Source of the DNA: a virus
Direction: 5' to 3' (one strand)
Length of the DNA: 34,806 nucleotides
IMG/VR virus record: IMGVR_UViG_3300046170_000118
Location: 1 to 34,806 of that record
Within the stretch, counting starts at the first letter, position 1, and every line of letters starts with the position of its first letter. Positions 26,541-33,256 of this stretch are shown here, one piece after another. The notes under the pieces were generated by a model that worked only from the letters and a program-made list of their open reading frames with translations, was not told the DNA's origin and did no database searches. Position numbers and translations under genes: made by a program.

Positions 26541-26567
26541 GCGTTCTCCTTTTTTGCACTCTTGGGG

Positions 26568-26599
26568 TTGTATATAGGCTACACATGATATATATGCAA
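26568..26599. promoter_or_regulatory. Face-to-face overlapping divergent promoters
   Basis: Leftward promoter: TTGCAT (26594-26599), 17-bp spacer, TATATA (26571-26576), for the HTH gene. Rightward promoter: TTGTAT (26568-26573), 17-bp spacer, TATATG (26591-26596), for the early operon. Each -35 box overlaps the other's -10 box, so only one polymerase can bind. The imperfect inverted repeat TGTATATA/TATATGCA across the same site is a candidate operator. Confidence 0.6.
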
Positions 26600-26626
26600 G
26601 AGACAAACAGTAAAATGAGGTAAACA

Positions 26627-26812
26627 ATGCATAAACATCCAACACCTGTCAGCATTAAAGCTGAAATATATAAGGCGCTATGTAAGGCGGCTGCAAAACA
26701 CAGCTTGCTTTCAAGCGATGTAACGATAGCATTGCAGGCTATTGATGAAGGTATCGCGGAAGCAAACAAGAACCACGACGAATTTAGAAAGGCCATGGGA
26801 TATGACCAATAA
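26627..26812 (+). CDS. First early-operon protein, small
   Basis: 61 aa with a GAGG site seven bases before the ATG: MHKHPTPVSIKAEIYKALCK, then AAAKHSLLSSDVTIALQAID. The pattern (VSIKAEIYKALCKAAAKHSLLSSDVTIAL) looks like a ribbon-helix-helix or short helical DNA-binding protein, but I cannot assign a family. As the first gene of the early operon it could be a regulator. It overlaps the next gene start by 11 bases. Confidence 0.65.
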   Translation: MHKHPTPVSIKAEIYKALCKAAAKHSLLSSDVTIALQAIDEGIAEANKNHDEFRKAMGYDQ

Positions 26813-27416
26813 GTTTCAGACAGCAATGGATTTTGTTGCAGACCTCAACAAGTCACATGGGGTCATGCAGCGCGGTGGTAAGCAGTACACAGAGGTAGCA
26901 AAGCGTGTAGAAGCGTTCCGCACTGTGTTTGGCGGTGAATACGGTATTGATACTGACATCATCCACAATGACGGTCAGACAGTAGTGGTAAAAGCTACAG
27001 TCAAAGACAAAGACGGTTTTATTGTTGGATCGGGCTTGGCAGAAGAAATCCGTGGATCGTCGCACATTACAAAGACATCTGCTGTAGAGGTATGTGAGAC
27101 ATCAGCTATTGGACGCGCACTTGCTTCTATGGGTATGCACGGCGGTCAGTATGCATCTGCGAATGAGATGGAAGGTGTAAAGCGTAAAGAGCAAGCGATC
27201 AAAGCATCAGACGCTGCACCAAAGCCATCAATGGAACTAGACCTTGCCGCGCGTGTAGACGCTGCACTGACGTTCTATGAGAACTGCGATGCCAAGCGCT
27301 TTGCTAGTAATGAGAACCGCTATAAAAAACTAATCAACAGCCCTGACCTGTCAGAGCCACAATATGAACAGCTTGTAGAAGCACATGATAAACGTAAAAC
27401 GGAGCTAATGGTATGA
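26802..27416 (+). CDS. Probable phage recombination / ssDNA-annealing associated protein
   Basis: 204 aa from the ATG at 26802 (an upstream in-frame start at 26742 lies inside the previous gene). It begins MTNKFQTAMDFVADLNKSHG. The segment EEIRGSSHITKTSAVEVCET, then SAIGRALASMGMHGGQYASA, is a hallmark of proteins encoded just before phage SSB genes, generally taken as Rad52/Erf-like or SSB-associated recombination factors. The gene overlaps the SSB start (ATGAAAG within its stop). Exact family membership was not tested. Confidence 0.6.
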   Translation: MTNKFQTAMDFVADLNKSHGVMQRGGKQYTEVAKRVEAFRTVFGGEYGIDTDIIHNDGQTVVVKATVKDKDGFIVGSGLAEEIRGSSHITKTSAVEVCETSAIGRALASMGMHGGQYASANEMEGVKRKEQAIKASDAAPKPSMELDLAARVDAALTFYENCDAKRFASNENRYKKLINSPDLSEPQYEQLVEAHDKRKTELMV

Positions 27417-27794
27417 AAGTATGCACTATTATCGGGCGTGTCACCAAAGACAGTCAAATTCAAGAGAACGAGAGAGGGGGATTTCTCAAGTTTTCAGTCG
27501 CAGTTGATGATGGCTATGGAGCAAATAAAGGCACGATCTTCTTTGACGTTGACTATAACCGAACAGGAATTGCCCAGTACGTTACGAAAGGCAAACAAGT
27601 AGGCGTATCAGGTGAGCTAAAGACCCGCGAGTATAACGGTAAAACATACATCAGCATTCGCGCCAATGACGTTAAGCTGATCGGTGGTGGTCAACAGCGT
27701 CAAGAAGTGATGCATACTGAGCATGAGCCACACGCGCATGGCAGAGGGTCAGACGTTTCCTGAAAACCAACTGGACGATGAGATACCTTTCTGA
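27413..27794 (+). CDS. ssb: Single-stranded DNA-binding protein, one frameshift near the C-terminus
   Basis: OB-fold SSB: MKVCTIIGRVTKDSQIQENE, FSVAVDDGY, FFDVDYNRTGIAQYVTKGKQ, VGVSGELKTREYNGKTYISI, RANDVKLIGG. The raw frame ends RGSDVS at 27763. In the next frame, after one extra base between about 27710 and 27760, the protein ends MAEGQTFPENQLDDEIPF. LDDEIPF is the classic acidic SSB tip that recruits partner proteins. The repaired stop overlaps the next start (TGATG), supporting the repair. Repaired length is 126 aa. Role: protects ssDNA in replication and recombination. Confidence 0.9.
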
Positions 27795-28186
27795 TGACCA
27801 AGTTGCAGATGGAACTGAGGAATGGGCGCCTAGTGCCTGTTTCTCAATATGACGCAGAGCGCATGGAAGATTACCCACAGGGTGCATTGTTTAATCTGTC
27901 ACCCACTGGCAAACGATCTAACCCGCATCATAACCTGTATTGGTCTACGCTGCGCAGGGTGGCTAGGGATACAGGCAAATGGCCTACAGAGCATCACTTG
28001 CACGATGAACTCAAGATTGCGTGTGGATATGTGCGGATCAAGCTATCTGCGCTGAACGGTGAACTGGTGAATATACCTGATAGCATTAGCTTTGATAAGA
28101 TGGATCAGCGAGAGTTTAACACGTTCTTTGAATTGGCAATGACCAAGCTGACAGAGGGAATAGGATATGACCCACTGGAAGCCTAG
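27794..28186 (+). CDS. Hypothetical recombination-region protein (NinB-like position)
   Basis: 130 aa. The core LYWSTLRRVARDTGKWPTEH, LHDELKIACGYVRIK ... IPDSISFDKMDQREFNTFFE resembles a common phage/prophage family next to SSB and HNH genes, with a size and order reminiscent of lambda NinB. Function is not established. Translation is coupled to SSB (TGATG) and to the next gene (19-base overlap). Confidence 0.6.
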   Translation: MTKLQMELRNGRLVPVSQYDAERMEDYPQGALFNLSPTGKRSNPHHNLYWSTLRRVARDTGKWPTEHHLHDELKIACGYVRIKLSALNGELVNIPDSISFDKMDQREFNTFFELAMTKLTEGIGYDPLEA

Positions 28187-28613
28187 CGAGGAAATGTTGC
28201 AGCGCGAGTTAGACTTGTGTGCGCGTTTAGGTAAGAAATGGAAATGCACGGTTGAGATGCAGCACAAGTACAGTGTGTTTGACGCTGTAGCTCACAAGAA
28301 AAATAAACCGCAGGCATTCGTAGAATTGCGCATTATCAACTATGCTTACTATGATCTGCCAGACATTATGATAAGTTTGACGAAATGCTTTGATGGTAAA
28401 AACCAAACTGAGATAACGGGATTGCCCAGCCTGTTTGTGGTACACTGGAAGAAAGACGATACCATTGGCTACATAGACATCAATAAGACTTATCACGGTG
28501 AGCCTGATTACAGGGTGTCAAAGAAGGGCATGAACAGATTGAATGATGAGGAAGAAATAGAAGTTTGCCGCCATGTCAGAACATCACAATTCAAAATACT
28601 AACGGATATATGA
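28167..28613 (+). CDS. PD-(D/E)XK-like protein
   Basis: 148 aa. The pattern YSVFDAVAHKKNKPQAFVEL, RIINYAYYDLPDIMISLTKC, then GLPSLFVVHWKKDD fits small phage proteins with a restriction-endonuclease-like fold: an Asp in FDAV and a Glu in FVEL. Where most members have E-x-K, this one has E-L-R, so catalytic activity is uncertain. It lies between the NinB-position gene and an HNH nuclease gene. Confidence 0.55.
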   Translation: MTHWKPSEEMLQRELDLCARLGKKWKCTVEMQHKYSVFDAVAHKKNKPQAFVELRIINYAYYDLPDIMISLTKCFDGKNQTEITGLPSLFVVHWKKDDTIGYIDINKTYHGEPDYRVSKKGMNRLNDEEEIEVCRHVRTSQFKILTDI

Positions 28614-28759
28614 TGAGCAACATTCCACACGCCAGAAAAATACTTGAACAGTTAATGAAGGACTTAGAGGGTTTTGAAACAGACCTGATGCACATTCGCG
28701 CGTCTGTCAAAGCTGCACTGCGTCATATGCACAGAGGCAAGAATGACAAATCTAGCTAA
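28613..28759 (+). CDS. 48-aa helical hypothetical protein
   Basis: Starts at the ATG overlapping the preceding stop (TGATG): MSNIPHARKILEQLMKDLEG, then FETDLMHIRASVKAALRHMH. It forms one or two amphipathic helices. It overlaps the HNH gene start by 17 bases. Family not recognised. Confidence 0.6.
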   Translation: MSNIPHARKILEQLMKDLEGFETDLMHIRASVKAALRHMHRGKNDKSS

Positions 28760-29090
28760 ACGCCCACCTCTTGGCTTAAAGAAAGAAAAACCACTGCGCA
28801 GCAAGAAGATGCTGGATAAGATACGCGAACTGCCTTGTGCGGTATGTCAGGCCCACGGTGAGGTGCAGCTATCACCTACAACAGCGCATCACCCGATCCA
28901 TGACCGCTATGGCGTGTATAAGCGCGGCGATGATTGGGCTATCCCTCTATGCGATGGACACCATCAAGGAAACTTTGATGACAGCAAACAGGCTATTCAC
29001 AAAGACAAACGCGCATGGCGTGAGAAGTACGGCGCCGATTGGTCTTATGCGCCCTATGCACCCTCATCAGTCCAAGACACTGATATGTAA
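28743..29090 (+). CDS. HNH nuclease (Ref/DUF968-like)
   Basis: 115 aa. ELPCAVCQAHGEVQ supplies a CxxC pair, TTAHHPIHDRYGVYKRGDDW carries the central histidines, and AIPLCDGHHQGNFDDSKQAI the C-x2-HH end, followed by KDKRAWREKYGADW. This matches the small zinc-bound HNH proteins related to P1 Ref that act in recombination. It begins MTNLAKRPPLGLKKEKPLRS, a basic DNA-binding end. It converges with rusA, overlapping by 37 bases tail to tail. Confidence 0.8.
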   Translation: MTNLAKRPPLGLKKEKPLRSKKMLDKIRELPCAVCQAHGEVQLSPTTAHHPIHDRYGVYKRGDDWAIPLCDGHHQGNFDDSKQAIHKDKRAWREKYGADWSYAPYAPSSVQDTDM

Positions 29091-29491
29091 AGCACTGGCC
29101 CACGATCAGGATGGCAGTAAGTCTTTTTGACCTTCATGCTGGTCACCTGCTTGTCATCAGCAAAGATAGTGCCTGAGAGGCCATCTAAAGCGATCTTAGC
29201 AATGTTGTCTATGTCTGGCTTGGTCATAGGGCTGATCGCACCATATTCGGCTTCTAGGCGCTTTATCTTAGACCACGACTTTGGAATGTCCATGAAAGCA
29301 ATAACCTCAACCGCCACTGGCCTCAGTGTCTGGTCTATGTTGTGCTTTGCCATCTCTGCCCATGCAGCCGCATGAATACGCCGCTCATACTCCTTGGTTT
29401 TCTGCGGTGTGTATGTGTGGCCTACTTTGGTAAACCGTGGCCTGCCCTTGCCAATCGGTTGCCCTGATACTTCCAGTTCAATTTCGTACAT
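29054..29491 (-). CDS. rusA: RusA-type Holliday junction resolvase
   Basis: 145 aa; cleaves four-way junctions during recombination and before packaging. Features are VSGQPIGKGRPRFTKVGHTY at the start, the catalytic MTKPDIDNIAKIALDGLSGT with conserved Asp and Lys residues, and FADDKQVTSMKVKKTYCHPD with paired Asp. The family length is about 120-150 aa. The start has an AAGGA site. It is the only minus-strand gene in the early rightward block and appears to have its own promoter. Confidence 0.9.
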   Translation of the reverse strand: MYEIELEVSGQPIGKGRPRFTKVGHTYTPQKTKEYERRIHAAAWAEMAKHNIDQTLRPVAVEVIAFMDIPKSWSKIKRLEAEYGAISPMTKPDIDNIAKIALDGLSGTIFADDKQVTSMKVKKTYCHPDRGPVLYISVSWTDEGA

Positions 29492-29522
29492 GCCCGATCC
29501 TTTGTGTAAGAACTGCTGTCAG

Positions 29523-29550
29523 TTATTACCTTTACAGAGGAAATTGTAAA
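29523..29550 (-). promoter_or_regulatory. Probable promoter for rusA
   Basis: On the minus strand TTTACA (29545-29550), 16-bp spacer, TAATAA (29523-29528), 32 bases before the rusA start codon. Good match to a vegetative sigma promoter. Confidence 0.45.
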
Positions 29551-29579
29551 AAAAAATCTATTTTCTCCCTTTTACCCCC

Positions 29580-29608
29580 TTGCAATGTATCACTTAAGAT
29601 ACTATTGT
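29580..29608 (+). promoter_or_regulatory. Possible promoter with a palindrome in its spacer
   Basis: TTGCAA (29580-29585), 17-bp spacer, TATTGT (29603-29608), ahead of the gene at 29651. The spacer holds GTATC-ACTTAA-GATAC (29587-29602), so a repressor bound there would block both boxes. The rest of 29492-29650 holds the rusA promoter, an A9 tract and the ribosome site of the next gene. Confidence 0.35.
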
Positions 29609-29650
29609 ATGTGTATGTTAAACATAAACGCCAACTTGTGGAGGTATCCT

Positions 29651-29986
29651 ATGGCACATTCTCTTTCTTTTCTTCTTTCTTCTGAGGCAGCTACTGCGCG
29701 TATGGCAGAGCGTAAGCCAGCTTTCGTTGTTCATGCAGAAGTCGCGCCATACACAGACGCGCCTCTGACAGAACTAGACGCGGAGAACCGCGATCATGCA
29801 TATGACATTGCACGGACTTGGTTGACTAACGGACGCGCAGTTAGCGCGGGCATCCGCAGAGTTCGTGCTGATGGTACGCTTGGCGAGGCAGACATTCTTG
29901 ATCTGTCTGACTTTGAAGATGAACTTGCTGAGGAAACTCAGTCTAACCTTAACCGCGTCATGTCACAGTACGGCTTGGCATTCTAA
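29651..29986 (+). CDS. Hypothetical protein in its own transcription unit
   Basis: 111 aa. The ATG at 29651 is chosen for the GGAGG site seven bases upstream; the ORF is open further up. It reads MAHSLSFLLSSEAATARMAE then KPAFVVHAEVAPYTDAPLTE, ending with an acidic segment (DILDLSDFEDELAEETQSNL). It looks like a compact soluble protein. It has a possible promoter before it and a strong hairpin after it, so it may be expressed separately and at a high level. Family not recognised. Confidence 0.65.
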   Translation: MAHSLSFLLSSEAATARMAERKPAFVVHAEVAPYTDAPLTELDAENRDHAYDIARTWLTNGRAVSAGIRRVRADGTLGEADILDLSDFEDELAEETQSNLNRVMSQYGLAF

Positions 29987-29992
29987 TCAACA

Positions 29993-30008
29993 GGGGGCTA
30001 CGGCCCCC
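29993..30008 (+). terminator. UNCG-loop hairpin, second copy
   Basis: GGGGGC-TACG-GCCCCC, the identical 16-mer found after the capsid gene (405-420, minus strand), here in sense with the early genes, six bases after the stop at 29986. No T run follows, so a mRNA-stabilising or processing role is as likely as termination. Confidence 0.5.
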
Positions 30009-30027
30009 ACCAACAAGGAGCAAACCA

Positions 30028-30285
30028 ATGAGAAACTACGGAACAAACATTAACATGGAATTGCATGGGATAGAGGTAGAAATCTTTGTGCATTACGATT
30101 ACGCGACAGGCGGCTCTAACTCATACGGATCAGACGAACCAGCTTGGGTGGAAGTAGATTTTGACGAAAGCGACTTATGGCACCCGAAACGCACACGTCA
30201 ACTCATGCCCATAGCGCGTAAGCGTATTTATAAAAACCTACAAGATTACATTGCAGAATGCGTATTGGAGCAACACGATGCTTGA
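30028..30285 (+). CDS. Small hypothetical early protein
   Basis: 85 aa with an AAGGAG site: MRNYGTNINMELHGIEVEIF, then VHYDYATGGSNSYGSDEPAW, VEVDFDESDLW. A beta-rich acidic N-terminal half and a basic helical C-terminal half. The next gene starts inside its last codons. A function cannot be assigned. Confidence 0.65.
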   Translation: MRNYGTNINMELHGIEVEIFVHYDYATGGSNSYGSDEPAWVEVDFDESDLWHPKRTRQLMPIARKRIYKNLQDYIAECVLEQHDA

Positions 30286-30451
30286 TAAAATGCACACCGC
30301 TTATGAAAAGACTTTGGCAAACCTAAAGCAGCAACGCGCAAAAGCGTTCTACGCAAAAGATCGCGAGGGCGTTGATAACCTAGACAAGATGATCGCCAAG
30401 ACAAAAGCAAACATTGATAAACTAGAAAAGCAAATGTGGAGTGAGGAATAA
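30278..30451 (+). CDS. 57-aa coiled-coil-like protein
   Basis: Starts at the ATG at 30278 inside the end of the previous gene. MLDKMHTAYEKTLANLKQQR, then DREGVDNLDKMIAKTKANID with regular heptads. Its stop overlaps the next ATG (ATAATG). Family unknown. Confidence 0.6.
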   Translation: MLDKMHTAYEKTLANLKQQRAKAFYAKDREGVDNLDKMIAKTKANIDKLEKQMWSEE

Positions 30452-30552
30452 TGAATTACGGTAAGTGGACTTGGGAAGATACAATTATAGCAGTGCTATT
30501 TACAGCCGCAGTAGCAACATGGACTTTAGGCACAATTAAAGGATGGTGGTAA
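30451..30552 (+). CDS. 33-aa single-span membrane peptide
   Basis: MNYGKWTWEDTI, then the hydrophobic span IAVLFTAAVATWTLGTI and a short KGWW end. The ATG overlaps the previous stop, and its own stop overlaps the next ATG (TAATG), so it is tightly coupled on both sides. Trp residues flank the span, as is usual at membrane interfaces. Role unknown. Confidence 0.55.
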   Translation: MNYGKWTWEDTIIAVLFTAAVATWTLGTIKGWW

Positions 30553-30731
30553 TGAAACTAAACACAGCCGATGAGCAGATACTAAAATACTTGCGCAGGC
30601 AGGTAGATCGGTTGCAAGATGAGCGATACCGCACAGATGCACGACCAAGCATCAACAATGAAATATTTGCAGCACAACAAGAACTGCGGCGGTTTACATC
30701 AGAATTGAGGAAAAAAGGATACAGCATATAA
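30552..30731 (+). CDS. 59-aa helical hypothetical protein
   Basis: MKLNTADEQILKYLRRQVDR, LQDERYRTDARPSINNEIFA, then a basic end. Heptad-like and strongly charged. Coupled to the previous gene by TAATG and to the next by TAATG. Family not recognised. Confidence 0.55.
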   Translation: MKLNTADEQILKYLRRQVDRLQDERYRTDARPSINNEIFAAQQELRRFTSELRKKGYSI

Positions 30732-31090
30732 TGGTGAATTATTACGATACTTTGACGCGAGTATTGCAACGCAAGCCAACAGAACAGGAACTTGGTGCAA
30801 TGATGCAGATGAAACGCGAACAAGAGGGCTGGAAGAAACCTAACACCCCAACACCCCCTGAGAGGCCACAGAAGCGCCTGAGAGAGCCGAAACAGCCTAC
30901 AGGAGCAAACACCAACGACAGGCAGTATCGGTGGCCCAAGAGAGCGACACAGATAGCTCTACGCATAAACCGCGCCTTGCTGCGCCAGACTACGATAGAG
31001 AACATCGCATTCATTGAGGATGTTACGCAGTCAAGGATTATGCAAGAAATCAGGAAATGGGATTTGCCAAAAGTAGAAATAGAAGAATGA
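30731..31090 (+). CDS. Hypothetical basic protein
   Basis: 119 aa. MVNYYDTLTRVLQRKPTEQE is helical; a Pro/Arg-rich linker (KKPNTPTPPERPQKRLREPK) separates it from a C-terminal helical half (ATQIALRINRALLRQTTIEN) that could bind nucleic acid. Its stop overlaps a possible 29-aa ORF (ATGA). Function unknown. Confidence 0.6.
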   Translation: MVNYYDTLTRVLQRKPTEQELGAMMQMKREQEGWKKPNTPTPPERPQKRLREPKQPTGANTNDRQYRWPKRATQIALRINRALLRQTTIENIAFIEDVTQSRIMQEIRKWDLPKVEIEE

Positions 31091-31176
31091 TCGTGTGGGC
31101 GGCTGCTTGGTGTCGGGATAAGCTAGGGGATTACCAACAAAAACTGGGTAAAAAACCGCCCACCACGACAAGATAA
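31087..31176 (+). CDS. Possible 29-aa peptide
   Basis: An ATGA overlap with the preceding stop starts MIVWAAAWCRDKLGDYQQKL then GKKPPTTTR. The only support is coupling and its filling of an otherwise empty 108-base gap. Confidence 0.3.
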   Translation: MIVWAAAWCRDKLGDYQQKLGKKPPTTTR

Positions 31177-31198
31177 CAAAACAGAAAGTGAGTGCAAG

Positions 31199-32101
31199 AT
31201 GTCTGTTATACAAAGATACGAAAAAGCAATAAATTATTTACGGGAAAATCTAAATGATCCTAGTGAAGTAAAGTGGGACTATACAAACGATACTGATCCA
31301 AGCAGTATCACCCCTTCAGTAAGTTGGGGGCAAATGAATGCTATGATGCTGAGTGACTTAATAAACTGCACACATTGCTTTGAAATACCGCCAGAGATTT
31401 TTGATGTCACTCGTAGCTTTATTGACGAAAACCTTTTAAACAACCCAGACCAAATATTGGATGAGGAGTACCGCCCTCTGTGCGATAAAATGTTTATCAC
31501 TTTTGTCACTCAGCCTATACCCGACAAAATGTTGTCCTTTTATATTAATGAAGTAGACCCTAATTTTTACGAATTTCGCTACGTTCATCCTGAAGGAAAC
31601 ATGACGGACATGGGTCAAGTCCGAATTGGCAGTGCTAATATTTGGTATCCGGCTGGGAAACAAGGTTTATCTAAACAAGATGCGCAAGAAAACCTAGATT
31701 GGGAAAAGCGTATGATGCCGCATGTTTTGACAACAATCGCTGCAATCAAAAACGCAAACTTTATTAAGTTCAAACCAGCAGGCACCCGCCAACAAAGAAA
31801 ATCAATGCAACGCGGTATGGGTAAGGCAGTTGATACTTGGCACCGTGTGACTTGGAATATAGATGAGCCATCTCATGCTAAAGAGCCTCACGACAAGGGA
31901 TACCATAAGATGCCACTGCATTGGAACAGAGGCCACTGGAAACGCGCTAAAGAACATCACCCGAAGTCGCAGCAAAGACCACACGCATTGAACCCAGAAC
32001 ATCGTAATATGTGGTGGACATGGATAGACGGTTACTGGGCAGGCCATCCAGCGTTTGGTTTCAAAAAGCAATACCACGCCCCAAAACTAAAGGTGAGCTA
32101 A
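31199..32101 (+). CDS. Conserved hypothetical phage protein, Trp/His-rich C-terminus
   Basis: 300 aa. The N-terminal 170 residues are an acidic globular region (VSWGQMNAMMLSDLINCTHC, FITFVTQPIPDKMLSFYINE). Residues about 210-300 are rich in Trp, His and Lys (DTWHRVTWNIDEPSH, GYHKMPLHWNRGHWKRAKEH, WWTWIDGYWAGHPAFGFKKQ). I recall this C-terminal motif from other alphaproteobacterial and marine phages, but no function is known to me. It is the largest early gene and may be a takeover factor. Confidence 0.7.
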   Translation: MSVIQRYEKAINYLRENLNDPSEVKWDYTNDTDPSSITPSVSWGQMNAMMLSDLINCTHCFEIPPEIFDVTRSFIDENLLNNPDQILDEEYRPLCDKMFITFVTQPIPDKMLSFYINEVDPNFYEFRYVHPEGNMTDMGQVRIGSANIWYPAGKQGLSKQDAQENLDWEKRMMPHVLTTIAAIKNANFIKFKPAGTRQQRKSMQRGMGKAVDTWHRVTWNIDEPSHAKEPHDKGYHKMPLHWNRGHWKRAKEHHPKSQQRPHALNPEHRNMWWTWIDGYWAGHPAFGFKKQYHAPKLKVS

Positions 32102-32102
32102 G

Positions 32103-32339
32103 ATGGAGTTTTTTGCAGCGTTTTATATAGAATACACTGTGCGTAATATGGATATACAATCGTATATACTGCTGCCCAGTTATGAGGCATGTCAGGTATT
32201 CATCCGCGACAATGAGGACATGGCAGAGTATTTCAAAGCAGATAGCGATGTTGATATGTACTGTATACGCACCAACACCCTATCCAGATCAATAAAGCCT
32301 AAACTTAGGCCATCAATTCAAAATGAGGCCCATCAATAA
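32103..32339 (+). CDS. Last early gene, small hypothetical protein
   Basis: 78 aa: MEFFAAFYIEYTVRNMDIQS, YILLPSYEACQVFIRDNEDM and so on. Starts one base after the previous stop with an AGGTGAG-like site. Its 3' end overlaps the endolysin gene on the other strand by 35 bases. Function unknown. Confidence 0.6.
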   Translation: MEFFAAFYIEYTVRNMDIQSYILLPSYEACQVFIRDNEDMAEYFKADSDVDMYCIRTNTLSRSIKPKLRPSIQNEAHQ

Positions 32340-32775
32340 ATGGTCTGCGCGACTGTGAACGTCTTAGGTCAATGTAGGCGTTCATAGCATCCTCTGCCGT
32401 GCCTGTGTAGGCGCGTATGTCACCCTCAGACCATGCAGCACCCCATTTAATAGATGCACCCGTTTCTTTTGCAGCCGCAGCCATCGCATCGCAGATGTCA
32501 TCATAGACGTTGATTTCCCAACATACATCCCCATCCACATACGCTAAGCAGTCCACGGCATGTGAATATTCATCCGATTGCGGTATATGCTTGCTATTCA
32601 TGGTTTGTGACCGACCAGTGGCAACCAAGCGTTTCTGTTCCTCTACAGTGCGCAGGCCGCATGTAATACCAAAGTCTACCTTAGTCAGTTCAATGGCGCG
32701 TTTGACCGTTGCAACCATATCTGGGTGAACGCCCTCTAATTTGCCCAAGCTGCGATTGGATAATTTAAAACTCAT
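32305..32775 (-). CDS. M15-type peptidase endolysin
   Basis: 156 aa; cuts peptide cross-links of the cell wall at lysis. VDFGITCGLRTVEEQKRLVA, then MNSKHIPQSDEYSHAVDCLA with the zinc ligands of the S-x-H ... A-x-D motif (His63 and Asp75), and the C-terminal DGPHFELMA supplying the last His. A six-residue insertion separates the two halves of the first zinc motif compared with the shortest members. The gene overlaps the holin stop and ends the leftward late transcript. Confidence 0.88.
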   Translation of the reverse strand: MSFKLSNRSLGKLEGVHPDMVATVKRAIELTKVDFGITCGLRTVEEQKRLVATGRSQTMNSKHIPQSDEYSHAVDCLAYVDGDVCWEINVYDDICDAMAAAAKETGASIKWGAAWSEGDIRAYTGTAEDAMNAYIDLRRSQSRRPFIDGPHFELMA

Positions 32776-33164
32776 TTCTTTCCTCCAAAGAATTTAGTTG
32801 CCGAACGTACACCGAACGATGCAGCTACGATTACACCTAAAGTATAACTGTACCAGCTTGGCATTTTTTCTAATGCAGCAAACCCATTCGTCACTGCTTG
32901 ATCTGCCCATTCAAAAGGCAAAAACGCTAGAATAAGTGGGATGCTGAATAGAATAGTTAGCCATTCATCTTTCCAGCTATTCTGTGACCCTTGGGCCATC
33001 AGTTTTTCCCATTCGGCTTCAGACGTAGCTGCGGATTTCATAATGGTAGCTTTGGCCTCTGCCTCTACCAACTTTAAGTTTGCCGCTGCCGCTTGCGCAT
33101 CAGCTTTGCCCTTTAGCCACCCACCAGCTAACTCAGTCAATGGGCCAATCAGTGCTTGTATCAT
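32772..33164 (-). CDS. Holin (GTA_holin_3TM-like)
   Basis: 130 aa. Starts MIQALIGPLTELAGGWLKGK, then an Ala/Glu-rich helix (AAAANLKLVEAEAKATIMKS) and membrane segments near residues 68-85 (WLTILFSIPLILAFLPF) and 103-120 (YSYTLGVIVAASFGVRSA). This is the pattern of the 3TM holins of gene transfer agents and alphaproteobacterial phages. Overlap with the endolysin start (ATGA) supports a lysis role. Confidence 0.8.
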   Translation of the reverse strand: MIQALIGPLTELAGGWLKGKADAQAAAANLKLVEAEAKATIMKSAATSEAEWEKLMAQGSQNSWKDEWLTILFSIPLILAFLPFEWADQAVTNGFAALEKMPSWYSYTLGVIVAASFGVRSATKFFGGKK

Positions 33165-33256
33165 ACCAGAACACTCCCATACAGCGTCATCTCAACGCCT
33201 AGAACAATCTCCAACAGCTTCACAATTACATGCGTTAGTAACTGTTCACCTGACAT
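33161..33256 (-). CDS. 31-aa hydrophobic peptide in the lysis cassette
   Basis: MSGEQLLTHVIVKLLEIVLG, then VEMTLYGSVLV. The ATG lies inside the end of the preceding gene and the stop overlaps the holin start (ATGA), so it fills the gap exactly. One amphipathic or membrane helix. It could modulate the holin; no family recognised. Confidence 0.55.
   Translation of the reverse strand: MSGEQLLTHVIVKLLEIVLGVEMTLYGSVLV

Noticed and set aside
27710-27763. Programmed frameshift in SSB
   Set aside because: No slippery heptamer or downstream structure is evident and many other genes have similar single-base breaks, so a consensus error is simpler.
27672-27887. Minus-strand ORF across the SSB end
   Set aside because: The SSB acidic tip and the TGATG overlap explain this stretch on the plus strand.
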